Origin: Bradyrhizobium sp. NAS80.1
Lineage (GTDB): Bacteria > Pseudomonadota > Alphaproteobacteria > Rhizobiales > Xanthobacteraceae
DNA length: 64,000 nucleotides
NCBI RefSeq assembly: GCF_001908205.1
Contig: NZ_LGHL01000046.1
Coordinates: 1 to 64,000, forward strand
Reading direction: 5' to 3'
Shown here: positions 1 through 8,650 of the stretch, one piece after another
Layout: the number at the start of each line of letters is the position of its first letter
Position numbering within the stretch: position 1 is the first letter of the stretch
Made by a program: the position numbers and the translations under genes
Notes under the pieces: generated by a model
Databases searched by the model: none
Told to the model about the DNA's origin: nothing
Seen by the model: the letters and a program-made list of their open reading frames with translations, nothing else

Positions 1-75
1 CGCGATCGCCAAGCAGCTCAATGAAAGGCCACGAAAGACCTTGCTCTTTCAAACCCCAGCTGAGAAGTTCGCAGA

Positions 76-735
76 ATGTGTTGCGGCGATCAGTTGAACC
101 CGCCCTTCATTGCGATTCCGGCGGCGCTTGTCGTGGTCGCGTGGTTCGCGCCGACGGCGAGCGAGCGAAAGACGGCCATCGCGTTCATCCTGCTCATGGT
201 AGTCGGCGTTGGCGCCGGGGTCACCGCGCGCGGGCAGATGTCGGCGATGTTCCTCAATCTTGCGGCCGGTAAACTCGAGTCGCGGCCGGCTATTGGTACG
301 GAGCCCGGCTGCACGAAGGTCGACCTGGACAATTCGGTCGCCATTCGCCGGCAGCTGTACACCGACGCCTTCCGGCTCCTGCCGGATGCCGGCCCCTTCG
401 GCATCGGCCTCGATCAGTTCAGTGCACGCGCCTGTGTCAAAGGCATCCCGCCCCACAACGCCTTCCTTCAGGCCGCGCTCGAGTTCGGCTGGCCGGCTGG
501 CGCTGCGCTGGTCCTTCTTGTGATCACCGCGGCCGGCCGGCGCTCCTTCGCGATGGCGCCCTTGTCCCGCGAGCACGTGTTTGCGATCGCGGCCCTGCTC
601 TACGTCGTGATGCTCGCCATGGTGCACGGCCGGATCAGCCGCGAAACCACGCTGTTCCTCCTGCTAGGATACGCTGCCGAGCTGCGGGCGTCGGCTGGAA
701 GCATGATGCGCGCCTGGCTTCTGCGCCCCTTGTGA
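76..735 (+). pseudogene. O-antigen ligase-like membrane protein, C-terminal part
   Basis: About 219 residues with hydrophobic segments near both ends and a central periplasmic stretch ending in GPFGIGLDQF and PPHNAFLQAALEFG, the pattern of the Wzy_C region of O-antigen ligases and polymerases. Full-length family members are about 400 residues, so roughly half is missing. In-frame stops lie at 22-24 and 61-63, so the reading frame cannot be extended leftward without a frameshift. The start at 76 is only the first ATG after the stop, with no clear ribosome binding site. It sits 120 bp from the attachment site of the phage-like element. I infer a truncated or frameshifted gene; a functional short protein is less likely. 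Confidence 0.55.
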
Positions 736-854
736 GGAATCGAAAGGCAGACCTGGGCCGCCTTCTTCACCTGGGGGAAAAAAGGTCTCAGGCCGCCGCG
801 GGCGCACACCGGCGTCGAAGTCGAAATACCGGGACGCGCGGGGAACGTCGGGAG

Positions 855-871
855 TGGTCGGGGCAGCTGGA
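855..871. repeat. Distal attachment site of the phage-like element (direct repeat of the tRNA-Pro 3' end)
   Basis: The 17-bp sequence TGGTCGGGGCAGCTGGA is identical to 18699-18715, which is the 3' end of the intact tRNA-Pro gene including its encoded CCA. The flanks differ on both sides. A tRNA 3'-end duplication next to an integrase gene is the usual product of tyrosine-recombinase integration. Confidence 0.85.
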
Positions 872-954
872 CTGGTTCTGCCCCGACGAAAAATTCAACA
901 AATTCAATAAATGCTTGAGTCTCAAAGGCTTGTTAGATACCGATAGCCCCGTCA

Positions 955-964
955 ACTGTTACGA
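955..964. promoter_or_regulatory. Candidate integrase arm-type site
   Basis: The 10-mer ACTGTTACGA lies about 90 bp inside the left attachment site and recurs in the same orientation at 18625-18634, about 65 bp inside the right one. Repeated short sites flanking both cores are typical for integrase or excisionase arm binding. Ten bases could also match by chance. Confidence 0.25.
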
Positions 965-984
965 CTCCGTGTCGCGAGGGGGCC

Positions 985-2757
985 ATGGGACTAGCGTCAA
1001 ATATTCAGCGCCGGGGTGGTTCGGCGGTCTACTACGTGCGCCTCGCAGTCCCCAAAAAACTCCAGTCCATCGTCGGAAAGAAAGAGATCTGGAAGTCGAC
1101 CGGTGTGCGGGATCCGAAGGCCGCGCGCCTCGCCGCACTGCCGATCCTGGCGAAGTATAGGGCGCAATTCGAGGAACTGGCCCAGCGCCAGGAACCAACG
1201 CCCGGCGACCTCCAGGCGGCCGTCTGGCGGCATTACGAAAGCCTCCTGGACCACGACCAGCGTGAGCGGGCCGCCATGCCCACGTCCGCAATGGTGCAGC
1301 AAGCCAAGGATCGTCTAACGCACGAGATCGGCGCCGGCTTGGTCGAATGGTCCGGCAATCCGCTTGTGCAGTTGAACGCCGCGCTCGACGTCATGGTGAT
1401 GAAAGACGCCCCTGCCCTGGCCCGCGATCGGCGGGATATCAAGCTGGCCCAACTCCGGAAACATCTCGCAGTGGGTGAGACGGGGCCGATCGAATGGGCA
1501 GCGGATGACGTGATCCAACGGGACCGGCTGTTGATCGAGAAGGGATCGCCGGCCTATCGGGATCTGTGTCAGCGGCTACAGCGCGCGGAGATCCAAATGC
1601 TTGAACGCGCCGCTGAGCGCGACCAGGGCAATTGGTCCGGCGTGCCGAATGATCAAGCTGTAGCGCCAGCCGATCCTACTGCCGGCCGTAAGAAAGCAGC
1701 TCCAGGCGAGAGCCTGTGGGAGCTGTATGACCGTTTCGAGCGCGAGAAAAAGGCGTCGGTGTCGCTGGACACATGGACGCAGAACCGCGTCATCGTCGGG
1801 TTGTTCTTTGAGTTCATTGGCGAGACCTCGCACGTCTCCGCGATCACGAGGAAGGCCGTCCGCGACTGGAAACACGCCCTCGCCTCTTGGCCCGTGAAGG
1901 CAGTCAAGATCAAAGAATTCCAGGGGATGACCTTCCGAAAGATCATCGAAGCAAACAAGACAATCGGCAAGGCGACGATCAGCGAGAACACCACTAACCG
2001 CTACCTGTCGGCGATCGCGGGCTTCTGTGAATGGCTGCTCAACAATGAGTTTATCGACGCGGATGTGATCAGGGGCATGTTCTTGGCGATCGACAAGAAA
2101 AAGCAGAAGGTGTTCCCCTACTCCGACGATCAGTTGCGCAAGATTTTCACGTCGCCGCTGATGACGCGCTGTGCTGGCGACGACCAGGAGCACAAACCCG
2201 GTGACATCGAGATCAGGGATTGGCGCTATTGGTTGCCCTGGATCGCAATCCATACCGGCGCGCGCCTGGGCGAGCTGGCGCAGTTATTGACGGCGGACGT
2301 TCGGCAACTGCACGGCGTCTGGATTCTTCACGTCACCCGCGAGGGCTCGCGATTGAAGTCCACCAAAACGGATGGCAGCCAGCGCGTGGTCCCGGTTCAT
2401 AGCGAGCTGATCAAGCTCGGCTTCCTCGACTATCATGCGGCAATGGTGGCACGCGGCGAAGTGCAGCTATTCCCCGACTTGAAGCCCGACACTCGCGGGT
2501 TTTTCTCTCGCACGCCGTCGCGGTTCTTTGCGGGTTACTTCAAGCTGATTGGCGTCAAGACTGACAAGCGCCACAACTTCCATTCGTTCCGGCATGGGGT
2601 TGCAGATGCATTCCGCGCGGCAGGCTTCCTCGACGAACAGCATGGCGTGCTGCTCGGACATACTCGGAGCACGACGACGGGCAGATACGGCATCATGCCA
2701 GAGGGACCGCTGCGGGACCGCGTCACGATGATCGAGGCCATTAGCTACTCGCTTTAG
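985..2757 (+). CDS. Tyrosine-type site-specific integrase
   Basis: A 590-residue integrase of the phage tyrosine recombinase family. The N-terminus (RRGGSAVYYVRLAVPKKL) matches the small DNA-binding domain of long alphaproteobacterial integrases; residues about 235-350 form the core-binding (SAM-like) domain. Catalytic motifs are readable: HTGARLGEL (first Arg near residue 427), HSFRH (His and Arg near 533-536), LLGHTRS (His near 558) and the nucleophile Tyr in TGRYG near 568. The ATG at 985 begins the conserved N-terminal domain. It reads into the element and is convergent with the next gene, overlapping it by 17 bp. It presumably integrated the element into tRNA-Pro. Confidence 0.93.
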   Translation: MGLASNIQRRGGSAVYYVRLAVPKKLQSIVGKKEIWKSTGVRDPKAARLAALPILAKYRAQFEELAQRQEPTPGDLQAAVWRHYESLLDHDQRERAAMPTSAMVQQAKDRLTHEIGAGLVEWSGNPLVQLNAALDVMVMKDAPALARDRRDIKLAQLRKHLAVGETGPIEWAADDVIQRDRLLIEKGSPAYRDLCQRLQRAEIQMLERAAERDQGNWSGVPNDQAVAPADPTAGRKKAAPGESLWELYDRFEREKKASVSLDTWTQNRVIVGLFFEFIGETSHVSAITRKAVRDWKHALASWPVKAVKIKEFQGMTFRKIIEANKTIGKATISENTTNRYLSAIAGFCEWLLNNEFIDADVIRGMFLAIDKKKQKVFPYSDDQLRKIFTSPLMTRCAGDDQEHKPGDIEIRDWRYWLPWIAIHTGARLGELAQLLTADVRQLHGVWILHVTREGSRLKSTKTDGSQRVVPVHSELIKLGFLDYHAAMVARGEVQLFPDLKPDTRGFFSRTPSRFFAGYFKLIGVKTDKRHNFHSFRHGVADAFRAAGFLDEQHGVLLGHTRSTTTGRYGIMPEGPLRDRVTMIEAISYSL

Positions 2758-3544
2758 TTTGCCCGGCCCCCATGCTGTCCAATTTGTCTAGCTCTTCTTG
2801 GAGGACGGTGCGCCAGACCAACTGCGTTTGAACTAGCAGATGCCCAATGATGTATTTCGCAGCCTTCGCCGCGTCCTCGGCATTTTGAACCCACTGCTTT
2901 CGGGCCTCTCTAAAGGCAATCCGATGTAACAGCTTCCAAGGCCCCTCTTGCGCTTTCGGCTCGGGACCCATCATCATCAATTCAAGCGTTTCTATGCGCT
3001 TAATTTCCCTTGGAACGTAGGACTGCTGATGCACGTGAATGCCGCGTGCAGCCACCATTTTACCGAAGAAGCCTTTGTGCAACTTTATGACCAGCCGATT
3101 TACCGACGACAGGTCTACCTGAAACGAGCGTGAGGTTGCGCAAGCGATCAGGTGGTTCACAAAGGCCTTTAAACGCTCCTCCAGGATGTAAGTTTCGTTC
3201 ACGATCAGATAGTAGCAATTCTCCATGTGCTGGGCGCGCGAGATCTTTCCTCCCCAGGGATAGAGCCTGACCATTGTTGCCATAGCGTCGAATCGGTTTG
3301 GCACCTGCATCAACTCCATAAGGCCGTGAAGCAATCGGACGACGGACTGGTCGACGGATGACACAGGCACCGGCAGAGGGGCATCACCGAGAAGATCAGC
3401 CATCAAGCTGTCGTTCACTGCCTTCATCCGCTCTGGGTCGTCGTCGATACGAGCGGAAACCAGTTTGATGCACAAGCCAAATGCTTCCGCATACTCGGCC
3501 GGCAACGGTCCATCGATCGCTCTAGGCTCGCTCTCGTCAGGCAT
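2741..3544 (-). CDS. Hypothetical protein of the phage-like element
   Basis: About 267 residues, soluble, no signal peptide, membrane segment or recognisable motif. The start chosen (MPDESEP, position 3544) has GGGGGA six bases upstream; an upstream in-frame start at 3562 would lie inside a hairpin. The 3' end overlaps the integrase stop convergently by 17 bp. Base composition is less GC-rich than the host genes, fitting acquired DNA. It is the last gene of a leftward small-gene group (4439 to 2741) and is separated from it by a hairpin (3550-3578) that contains its ribosome binding site. Function unknown. Confidence 0.7.
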   Translation of the reverse strand: MPDESEPRAIDGPLPAEYAEAFGLCIKLVSARIDDDPERMKAVNDSLMADLLGDAPLPVPVSSVDQSVVRLLHGLMELMQVPNRFDAMATMVRLYPWGGKISRAQHMENCYYLIVNETYILEERLKAFVNHLIACATSRSFQVDLSSVNRLVIKLHKGFFGKMVAARGIHVHQQSYVPREIKRIETLELMMMGPEPKAQEGPWKLLHRIAFREARKQWVQNAEDAAKAAKYIIGHLLVQTQLVWRTVLQEELDKLDSMGAGQTKASS

Positions 3545-3549
3545 GAAAA

Positions 3550-3578
3550 ATCCCCCGCGCAATCTAAGCGCGAGGGAT
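3550..3578 (-). terminator. Hairpin with U-run overlapping the ribosome binding site of the next gene
   Basis: Arms 3550-3560 and 3568-3578 pair over 11 bp with one G-U pair; on the minus strand the stem is followed by five T. It would end transcripts coming from 3604-4439. The GGGGGA ribosome binding site of the gene starting at 3544 lies within the second arm, so folding would also hide it. Confidence 0.55.
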
Positions 3579-3603
3579 GATTCAGGGCAATAGGTTGCGA
3601 ATG

Positions 3604-3813
3604 CTAACGGGGTTTCGCCGTGCCGAGTCTTATCGCCCTCGCTAACTCAGCGAGCATCCATTCCGCCGTTCCTTCCGGCGACTTGCCTGGAAGAAGTCTG
3701 CAAGGTGCGGTTTGGTATTGAGAATGCTCTAGGTAGACAAGCTGACCGTCGAAATACCAATCCGCTGTGAGGCCCGATTTCGGGCCGACCGTCCCCTCTC
3801 GGTCGTCGCTCAT
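3604..3813 (-). CDS. Small hypothetical protein
   Basis: A 69-residue protein beginning MSDDREG. The start at 3813 is supported by AAGGAGG eight bases upstream and by a four-base ATGA overlap with the stop of the preceding gene, showing translational coupling. A longer frame to 3867 has no ribosome binding site. No motif recognised. Part of the leftward small-gene group next to the integrase. Confidence 0.6.
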   Translation of the reverse strand: MSDDREGTVGPKSGLTADWYFDGQLVYLEHSQYQTAPCRLLPGKSPEGTAEWMLAELARAIRLGTAKPR

Positions 3814-4103
3814 GCCGCCTCCTTCAGAAATTCGTGCGGCCCAAGCACGCCTTCGTCGCGGCACCACGCTTCGACGGCATCAATCTCACCGGTCGCGATG
3901 ATGCAGTTGTTCTCTACAATGGCGTAGGACGCCTGAAGGCTGTTCGCTCCTCTCGGGCTCAGCTTGCAGATGCGCTGATGATGTTCGGACGCGCGATTGA
4001 AACGACGTCGGGCGGCGGAATACGTGACGGCGATGGAGCTGGGCTGCGGCGCCGCTTGGACGATTTTCAACAGTTCGGGCGACAAATTGCTTTTTGCGGG
4101 CAT
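3810..4103 (-). CDS. Small hypothetical protein
   Basis: A 97-residue protein (MPAKSNLSPELLKI...) with AGGAGA ten bases upstream of the ATG. Basic N-terminal half, acidic C-terminal half, no recognised domain. Overlaps the next gene (3604-3813) by ATGA, so the two are co-translated. Confidence 0.6.
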   Translation of the reverse strand: MPAKSNLSPELLKIVQAAPQPSSIAVTYSAARRRFNRASEHHQRICKLSPRGANSLQASYAIVENNCIIATGEIDAVEAWCRDEGVLGPHEFLKEAA

Positions 4104-4148
4104 TCAATCTTCTCCTGTCATCAGTCGGAATGATCCTCTGAGACGAAA

Positions 4149-4173
4149 CCAGCCGGCGGGTTGCGCCGGCTGG
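4149..4173. terminator. Perfect GC-rich palindrome, possible terminator
   Basis: CCAGCCGGCG and its exact complement are separated by five bases. There is no T-run on either side, so it may be a structural or binding element instead of a Rho-independent terminator. It lies between two genes of the same leftward group. Confidence 0.35.
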
Positions 4174-4274
4174 TAACGACATGGAGGAGCGAACGGCCCC
4201 GACTGTGAGTGCCTATCGCGCTGAGCCTGTAGTCAGCGCGATATGGGATCTCGCAGCGAATCTTTGCATGGGTG

Positions 4275-4439
4275 TTATGCGACTTCGCTGCTCTCCGGGT
4301 AGACGTCTGCGGCGCACAACGCGACTTGGACTTGGTTCTCGACCCAGGCGCGGCCCATCGCGACATAGTCGTCGGAGCCGGCATGGGCGTCGGTCAGCGC
4401 TTTCACGAGCGCGAAGTAACGGTCGTCGGCAATCAACAT
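4275..4439 (-). CDS. Small acidic protein
   Basis: A 54-residue ORF, MLIADDRYFALVKAL... ending YPESSEVA. An AGGGA-type ribosome binding site lies seven bases upstream of the ATG at 4439. The sequence is amphipathic and acidic with a tidy codon pattern. No family recognised. It is the first gene of the leftward group and diverges from the gene at 4635. Confidence 0.5.
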   Translation of the reverse strand: MLIADDRYFALVKALTDAHAGSDDYVAMGRAWVENQVQVALCAADVYPESSEVA

Positions 4440-4634
4440 TGGTATTCCCTTTCAGCCCCACCATTAGCGGTATGTGGCGCCATAAGACTCATATTCGCGA
4501 AGTGGCGTCAATAAAATATTCTCGTTAAGATTGTAAGTCAGTGCTGACTTACAGCGTCGTGCGCGGGGCAACCCGTTGCAGTCTGACGAGTTGCTCAGTA
4601 ACAGATCCGATTGCAACTATTGGAAGGAACGCCC

Positions 4635-4946
4635 GTGGCCAAACCACCGGACTTTGCGACAGAATTCTTTACGATCGAACGGACCGTCGAGGTCGTAGTG
4701 AATCTTAAGGTCTTTCGAATCGAGGTTATGCAATCGAGCGGCGGTGACAAACCGTTCAGCACGCGCACTTATGAGCGAGAGGATATTGTTGCCCAACCGG
4801 CCTATGCATCGGTCGGGAATCCCGAACGAAAGCCCGAGACCTACGCAGCGTGGAAGTCACTCGACCTTGGCTGGACTGCTAGGGAGACGGCCGAGGGGGC
4901 GCTCGACCAAGCCCTGGGGTTCCTGGGCGAACGATTTCGGGACTAG
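4635..4946 (+). CDS. Hypothetical protein of the phage-like element
   Basis: About 103 residues from a GTG start (VAKPPDFATEFF...). GGAAGGA six bases upstream of the GTG decides the start over an in-frame ATG at 4611. Soluble; it looks like a small beta-rich domain followed by a helix. It is one of only three rightward genes in the element, transcribed divergently from 4275-4439. Function unknown. Confidence 0.6.
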   Translation: MAKPPDFATEFFTIERTVEVVVNLKVFRIEVMQSSGGDKPFSTRTYEREDIVAQPAYASVGNPERKPETYAAWKSLDLGWTARETAEGALDQALGFLGERFRD

Positions 4947-5053
4947 GACGTGAGCCGGCCGGAGGCCGGCGCATGGCCGGGAGCAGTCCAATCCCTGGGA
5001 AAGCCTCTCTTCATAACCGCGAGCATCACATCTCCGGAAATAGGTTTTAGAAG

Positions 5054-5108
5054 CCGGGCCTCTTGGCCCGGCGGGGGTCGAGGGGGCGGCAGCCCCCTCC
5101 TTCGACGA
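5054..5108 (+). terminator. GC-rich hairpins after the 4635-4946 gene
   Basis: GCCGGGCC-TCTT-GGCCCGGC is a near-perfect stem, followed by a second short stem GGGGGC-GGCA-GCCCCC and a CTCCTTC stretch. They lie about 105 bp past the stop of the rightward gene and probably end its transcript. The remaining 4947-5297 region has no gene; 5130-5185 is an AT-rich patch with TAGTAAC and AACTACT repeats. Confidence 0.45.
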
Positions 5109-5253
5109 TTCCTGTCACGCCGTTCCTCACTCTTTAAGTAACCTTTCTAGTAACTACTAAACTACTATAGAAAAATTCGTGACACGAAATCGATCCGGCC
5201 CGGATGCGAAAAACCCTGAAATTTTAGATGATTTTGGCGCGTTCGCCTGAAAT

Positions 5254-5328
5254 CAGGGCCCAACAAAACGGGCTGAATTTTGTTGGACCCTGCCGGTTTA
5301 GCCGGCCCGCTTTGTTGGACCCTGCCGG
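5254..5328. repeat. Long hairpin plus two direct repeats at the end of a gene
   Basis: TTTGTTGGACCCTGCCGG occurs at 5279-5296 and 5311-5328, a 32-bp period. The first copy also forms the right arm (5278-5292) of a 15-bp stem with 5254-5268 and a nine-base loop (one G-U pair on the minus-strand RNA). The hairpin directly follows the stop of the leftward gene ending at 5298 and may be its terminator. The repeats could also be protein-binding sites near an element origin. Confidence 0.5.
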
Positions 5329-5910
5329 ACAAACCAGGGGCCGCCCTTTGCCTCCAAATGGAGGCAGATCGTCCGCCAGCGTATGGCTGTATCCCGACTG
5401 ATGTTCTCGTCCCAGGCGTCGTTGTAAAGCTTCGCAAGCTTGGCACCGGATACCTTCATCCCGCTCTCCCTCGCCTCGCGCAACTCGCCGTAGAAGCGAG
5501 TGTAGGCGACCTCGTTTCCCCGGAGCTGTTCGAGCCTCTTGTCGTGGTTGGGGTTCGCGGTCGCGCGCATGAGCCGTTCCAGCGCTTTCTGGTTCTGAAC
5601 GTCTTTGGACGCGCGGTGCTGGCGTTGCCGGTCGGCATCCTTTGCTCGCTTTCGGTCGGCGCGTATGCGGAGTTTGGCCTGTGCCTCGGCCTCGGCGAGT
5701 GCAAGGTCGCGTTCGCGGGTGCGCTCTTTCCTTACGAGCCGGCTCTGCCCCGCCAATCGCGCTAAACGTTTCCAGGCGGGATCTTCGGCCTGCTCTAGTG
5801 CTTCGATCGCGGCAACGTCGGCGGCGTCGAGCTTGCTCTCGTCCAAACTTTTTTTTGAAGTCGAGAGTGAGATTGTGTGCGTGATCGTCGATTATTTTGC
5901 TATTATTCAC
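5298..5910 (-). pseudogene. Coiled-coil charged protein, frame interrupted at an A8 tract
   Basis: The downstream frame (TTG start at 5846, 182 residues) encodes a highly charged helical protein with continuous Arg/Lys/Glu-rich coiled coil and a C-terminal part containing DAWDENISRDTAIRWRTI. Just upstream, a GTG at 5910 opens a different frame giving MNNSKIIDDHAHNLTLDF before running into an A8 tract (minus-strand bases from 5848-5855). Removing one A joins the two frames into one protein of about 204 residues. A frameshift, an assembly error or transcriptional slippage would each explain this. No family assigned; position between the integrase block and the tail genes suggests a DNA-related role. 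Confidence 0.5.
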
Positions 5911-5956
5911 GTATCGAAACTTTCTGTCTGAGCAACGGCAAGGGTCGATCTTCTTT

Positions 5957-5989
5957 AAAGGCCACCCGTTTCGCCGGCGGGTGGCCTTT
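5957..5989. terminator. Bidirectional Rho-independent terminator
   Basis: AAAGGCCACCCG and CGGGTGGCCTTT form a perfect 12-bp stem with a nine-base loop; the ends of the stem supply A-runs and T-runs for both directions. It lies 36 bp after the tape-measure stop codon and closes the leftward structural operon. Confidence 0.75.
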
Positions 5990-6024
5990 CAGCTATAGCG
6001 AGATCTTTCGGGATCGCGCCCTGT

Positions 6025-8325
6025 TTATCGACGCAGGATGCCGCCCGGCCGCATCTGTGTGCGGAATTCCTGGGCGATCAGGGTCAGAATGTGGTGCCGC
6101 GCTGCCTGGGCGATGTTCTCGCCCATGCGCTGATGATCTTGAGCGGATTGGCCGGGGCTGCCCTGCACATTGACGCTGATCTGCGGCGCGATCACATGCT
6201 GCGGGCCGATCATGGGCGCGGCCCCGCTGCCGGCGCCGCCGACTAAGCCGCCATCCGCAAATCGGGGAATGCGATCGGCGTTTATCGCCTGTAAGAGCGG
6301 CAGATGCTTGGCCGTCGCGCTCGCGCGCACCACGAATTCTCCATCGCTGAGGTGCGCCGCGATGCTATCTGACGTGCCCGTTCCTGGTCCCCGGATCAGG
6401 CCACCGTCCGCCTTTGCGACCGGGCCGATGAATGCGCCATCGCCGGGCATGGGCAGCGAGGATCCAACCAGCCCACCGTCGCTGAATCCGAACATCCCAG
6501 ACAGCCCGCGCATGATCGGTGCGACGACAAGAGCCTTGATCATCGCTTCCTCAAGGGCGCGCACGATGGCCTTAGACATGCTCGCGAAGCCGTCGCTGAC
6601 GCTCTTGGTGCCGTTCATGATGTCCGCGAGGCCGCTGGTAAGACTGCTGCTCATGGTGGTGCCGATCGAGCGCATGGCCTCGTTGGTCCGCATGGCCGAT
6701 GCCTCAACCGAGTTCAAGGCGGTCGCGACGTCGGGATAGAGGCCCCTCAACTGCTCCGCGATGACGACGTCGCTGAAATCCAATAGCGAGGTCTGCCGGC
6801 CGCGCCGGATCGACTGGGCAACGGTGGCCTTCTCGATGGCCTCGGTGGCCTTCCCATAGGCCTCGGTGACCTCCTGGATACGCTGGCGCTGCTCTGCCGT
6901 CACAACCCCCTCGCCCTTCCCAGCCGCAGCGTTAGCCTGCATGGCGACGACCTGGAGCTGGGCCGCGATCTTGTTCTTCTCGCGCGCGGCGGTCGAGAGG
7001 TCGAGGCCAGCGGCCTCTTCCCTCAACGCGGCGGTGCGCTTCTCGATGCTGTCAGCGGCCGTTCCCAGCTTGTCCACATTGCCGCCCGTGTCGATCTTCG
7101 TCGGCGCTGGGCCGGTGCCGCGCGATTGACCAGGGACAGCCGGACCATACTGATCGCCGGTCCCTGTCAGCGCCGCGATTTCCTTTTGGAGGCGGTCGCG
7201 GTGGGCCAGAAGGTTTTCCTGGGTCGAGTTGGTCAGCTTGACGCCGCCGATCTCGATAGCAGGTAGATCGATGCTGCCAAACAACCCGCTCCCGGTCCCG
7301 TTCAAGCGGGCGTTGACCTGGGCGAGCGCGTCCCGCTTGGCGTCGAGGTCGGTGGAGCTCGCCGCCATGCCGGGAATGCGCGGCATCTTGTTCGACAATT
7401 CGACCGCCTTGGCGATGTAGCCGATCACGTCGGCCCAGGCGCCCTTGATATCCATCATGACGCTGGCGAGATCGTCCCAGGACGGTTTGAGCGCGGTCGA
7501 AAGGCGTTGATGGGCGAGCTTAAGCTGGTCGTCGACTTCCTTCGCGCGCTCGACCAGGGCGTTGCTAAAGATGCCGTCCGAGTTGGCGCTGGCTTCCTTG
7601 ATCGTTGCCAGCATGCTCTCGGCACTGGTCTTGCCCTGTCGCATGCGATCGATGATCTGGGCACCGAACATCTTCTCGCCCAGGTCGAGGGAGGCGGCGT
7701 GCTGGCCGATTTGGTCGAGCTGAACCATGGCCGCGAGCACGGCCTTGATCTTGTCCTCCTGGGTCTTAGCGTCCCGGAAGAGAACCAAGCCCTGCAACTG
7801 CTGGCCGGCGGTCTTTGCGAGAGTTTCGTTGTAGACGCGCAAGGCCTTTTCGACCTCGGTGATCTTCTCTTCGCCGACGCTCCACTCGCCGATGTCGATC
7901 GGAGACCGATCCTTGGTCGCGTTGAACGCATGGTCGAGGGCGGATTCCAGCTCGCCGGCTTCGACCTTGAGCTTCGTCGCTTCCTTCGTAAAGGCCTGCA
8001 AGAACTGCGGGGACACACCGACATTGTTGGCTTTGTCCGCGATCTCGACCATTTGTTGCATCTGCTCGCGCGCGCCGCTGATCGCGGCCGTCATGAGCTT
8101 ATAGGCGCCAACCGCGAGCGCGACCTTGCCGGCGAGTTCAACGACACCGCGCGCCATGGTCGCAAAGATCGCGTCTTTCGCGAGGTCTTTGTTCATGTCG
8201 AGGAACTGCTTCGCGATCTGGCGCGTAGCGGTGCCAGCCAGTGAGCTGGTCTGCTTCATCTGGTCGCGGAATTTCTCCAGATCCACGCTGATGGGGATCC
8301 TGAGACTAGGTGCGGGCATTGGCAT
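6025..8325 (-). CDS. Phage tail tape measure protein
   Basis: A 766-residue protein with the architecture of lambdoid tail length tape measure proteins: long helical N-terminal region, an Ala/Gly-rich hydrophobic segment (residues about 60-85), then long coiled coils, and a Gly-rich C-terminus (FSDGGLVGSSLPMPGDG, FADGGLVGGAGSG) common in the final part of such proteins. Tape measure length sets tail length in long-tailed phages. Start ATG at 8325 overlaps the chaperone gene upstream by 20 bp. It is the last gene of the structural operon; the tail-tip genes that normally follow are absent. Confidence 0.85.
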   Translation of the reverse strand: MPMPAPSLRIPISVDLEKFRDQMKQTSSLAGTATRQIAKQFLDMNKDLAKDAIFATMARGVVELAGKVALAVGAYKLMTAAISGAREQMQQMVEIADKANNVGVSPQFLQAFTKEATKLKVEAGELESALDHAFNATKDRSPIDIGEWSVGEEKITEVEKALRVYNETLAKTAGQQLQGLVLFRDAKTQEDKIKAVLAAMVQLDQIGQHAASLDLGEKMFGAQIIDRMRQGKTSAESMLATIKEASANSDGIFSNALVERAKEVDDQLKLAHQRLSTALKPSWDDLASVMMDIKGAWADVIGYIAKAVELSNKMPRIPGMAASSTDLDAKRDALAQVNARLNGTGSGLFGSIDLPAIEIGGVKLTNSTQENLLAHRDRLQKEIAALTGTGDQYGPAVPGQSRGTGPAPTKIDTGGNVDKLGTAADSIEKRTAALREEAAGLDLSTAAREKNKIAAQLQVVAMQANAAAGKGEGVVTAEQRQRIQEVTEAYGKATEAIEKATVAQSIRRGRQTSLLDFSDVVIAEQLRGLYPDVATALNSVEASAMRTNEAMRSIGTTMSSSLTSGLADIMNGTKSVSDGFASMSKAIVRALEEAMIKALVVAPIMRGLSGMFGFSDGGLVGSSLPMPGDGAFIGPVAKADGGLIRGPGTGTSDSIAAHLSDGEFVVRASATAKHLPLLQAINADRIPRFADGGLVGGAGSGAAPMIGPQHVIAPQISVNVQGSPGQSAQDHQRMGENIAQAARHHILTLIAQEFRTQMRPGGILRR

Positions 8326-8650
8326 CTCCGAAGAAACAGGCTGCCAAAACCTCGCTGGCGATCAGGACATTAGGCGCGAGTGGCTTGCCGCGCACATGGG
8401 CGTCGAGCAGTCGCTTCACCTCGCTCTCGGGCGTGCCGCCTCCAAGCAGACCGAACTCGATCACGCGCTCTACGTCGGTAGCCGAATAGTTGTTTGCCTC
8501 AAAGCGCCCCCAAATGGCCGAAATCGAGCTACCGCCTGGCCCGGGAATGCCCCGCCAAGACAAGACGCGCCTGACCCAGGGATGATTGAGATTGAACGTG
8601 TGCGTTCCGCCGACCCATGTGATTGTGCGTGCGCATTTGTCATCAGCCAT
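8306..8650 (-). CDS. Tail assembly chaperone, GTA-gp10-like
   Basis: 114 residues. The pattern FGLLGGGTPESEVKRLLDAHVRGKPL...ASEVLAACFFG matches small tail chaperones of the gene-transfer-agent family (Phage_TAC_11 type). It lies directly before the tape measure gene, the usual place for tail chaperones, which bind the tape measure protein during tail assembly. It is clearly related to the protein at 16178-16507. Overlaps neighbours on both sides. Confidence 0.65.
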   Translation of the reverse strand: MADDKCARTITWVGGTHTFNLNHPWVRRVLSWRGIPGPGGSSISAIWGRFEANNYSATDVERVIEFGLLGGGTPESEVKRLLDAHVRGKPLAPNVLIASEVLAACFFGDANART

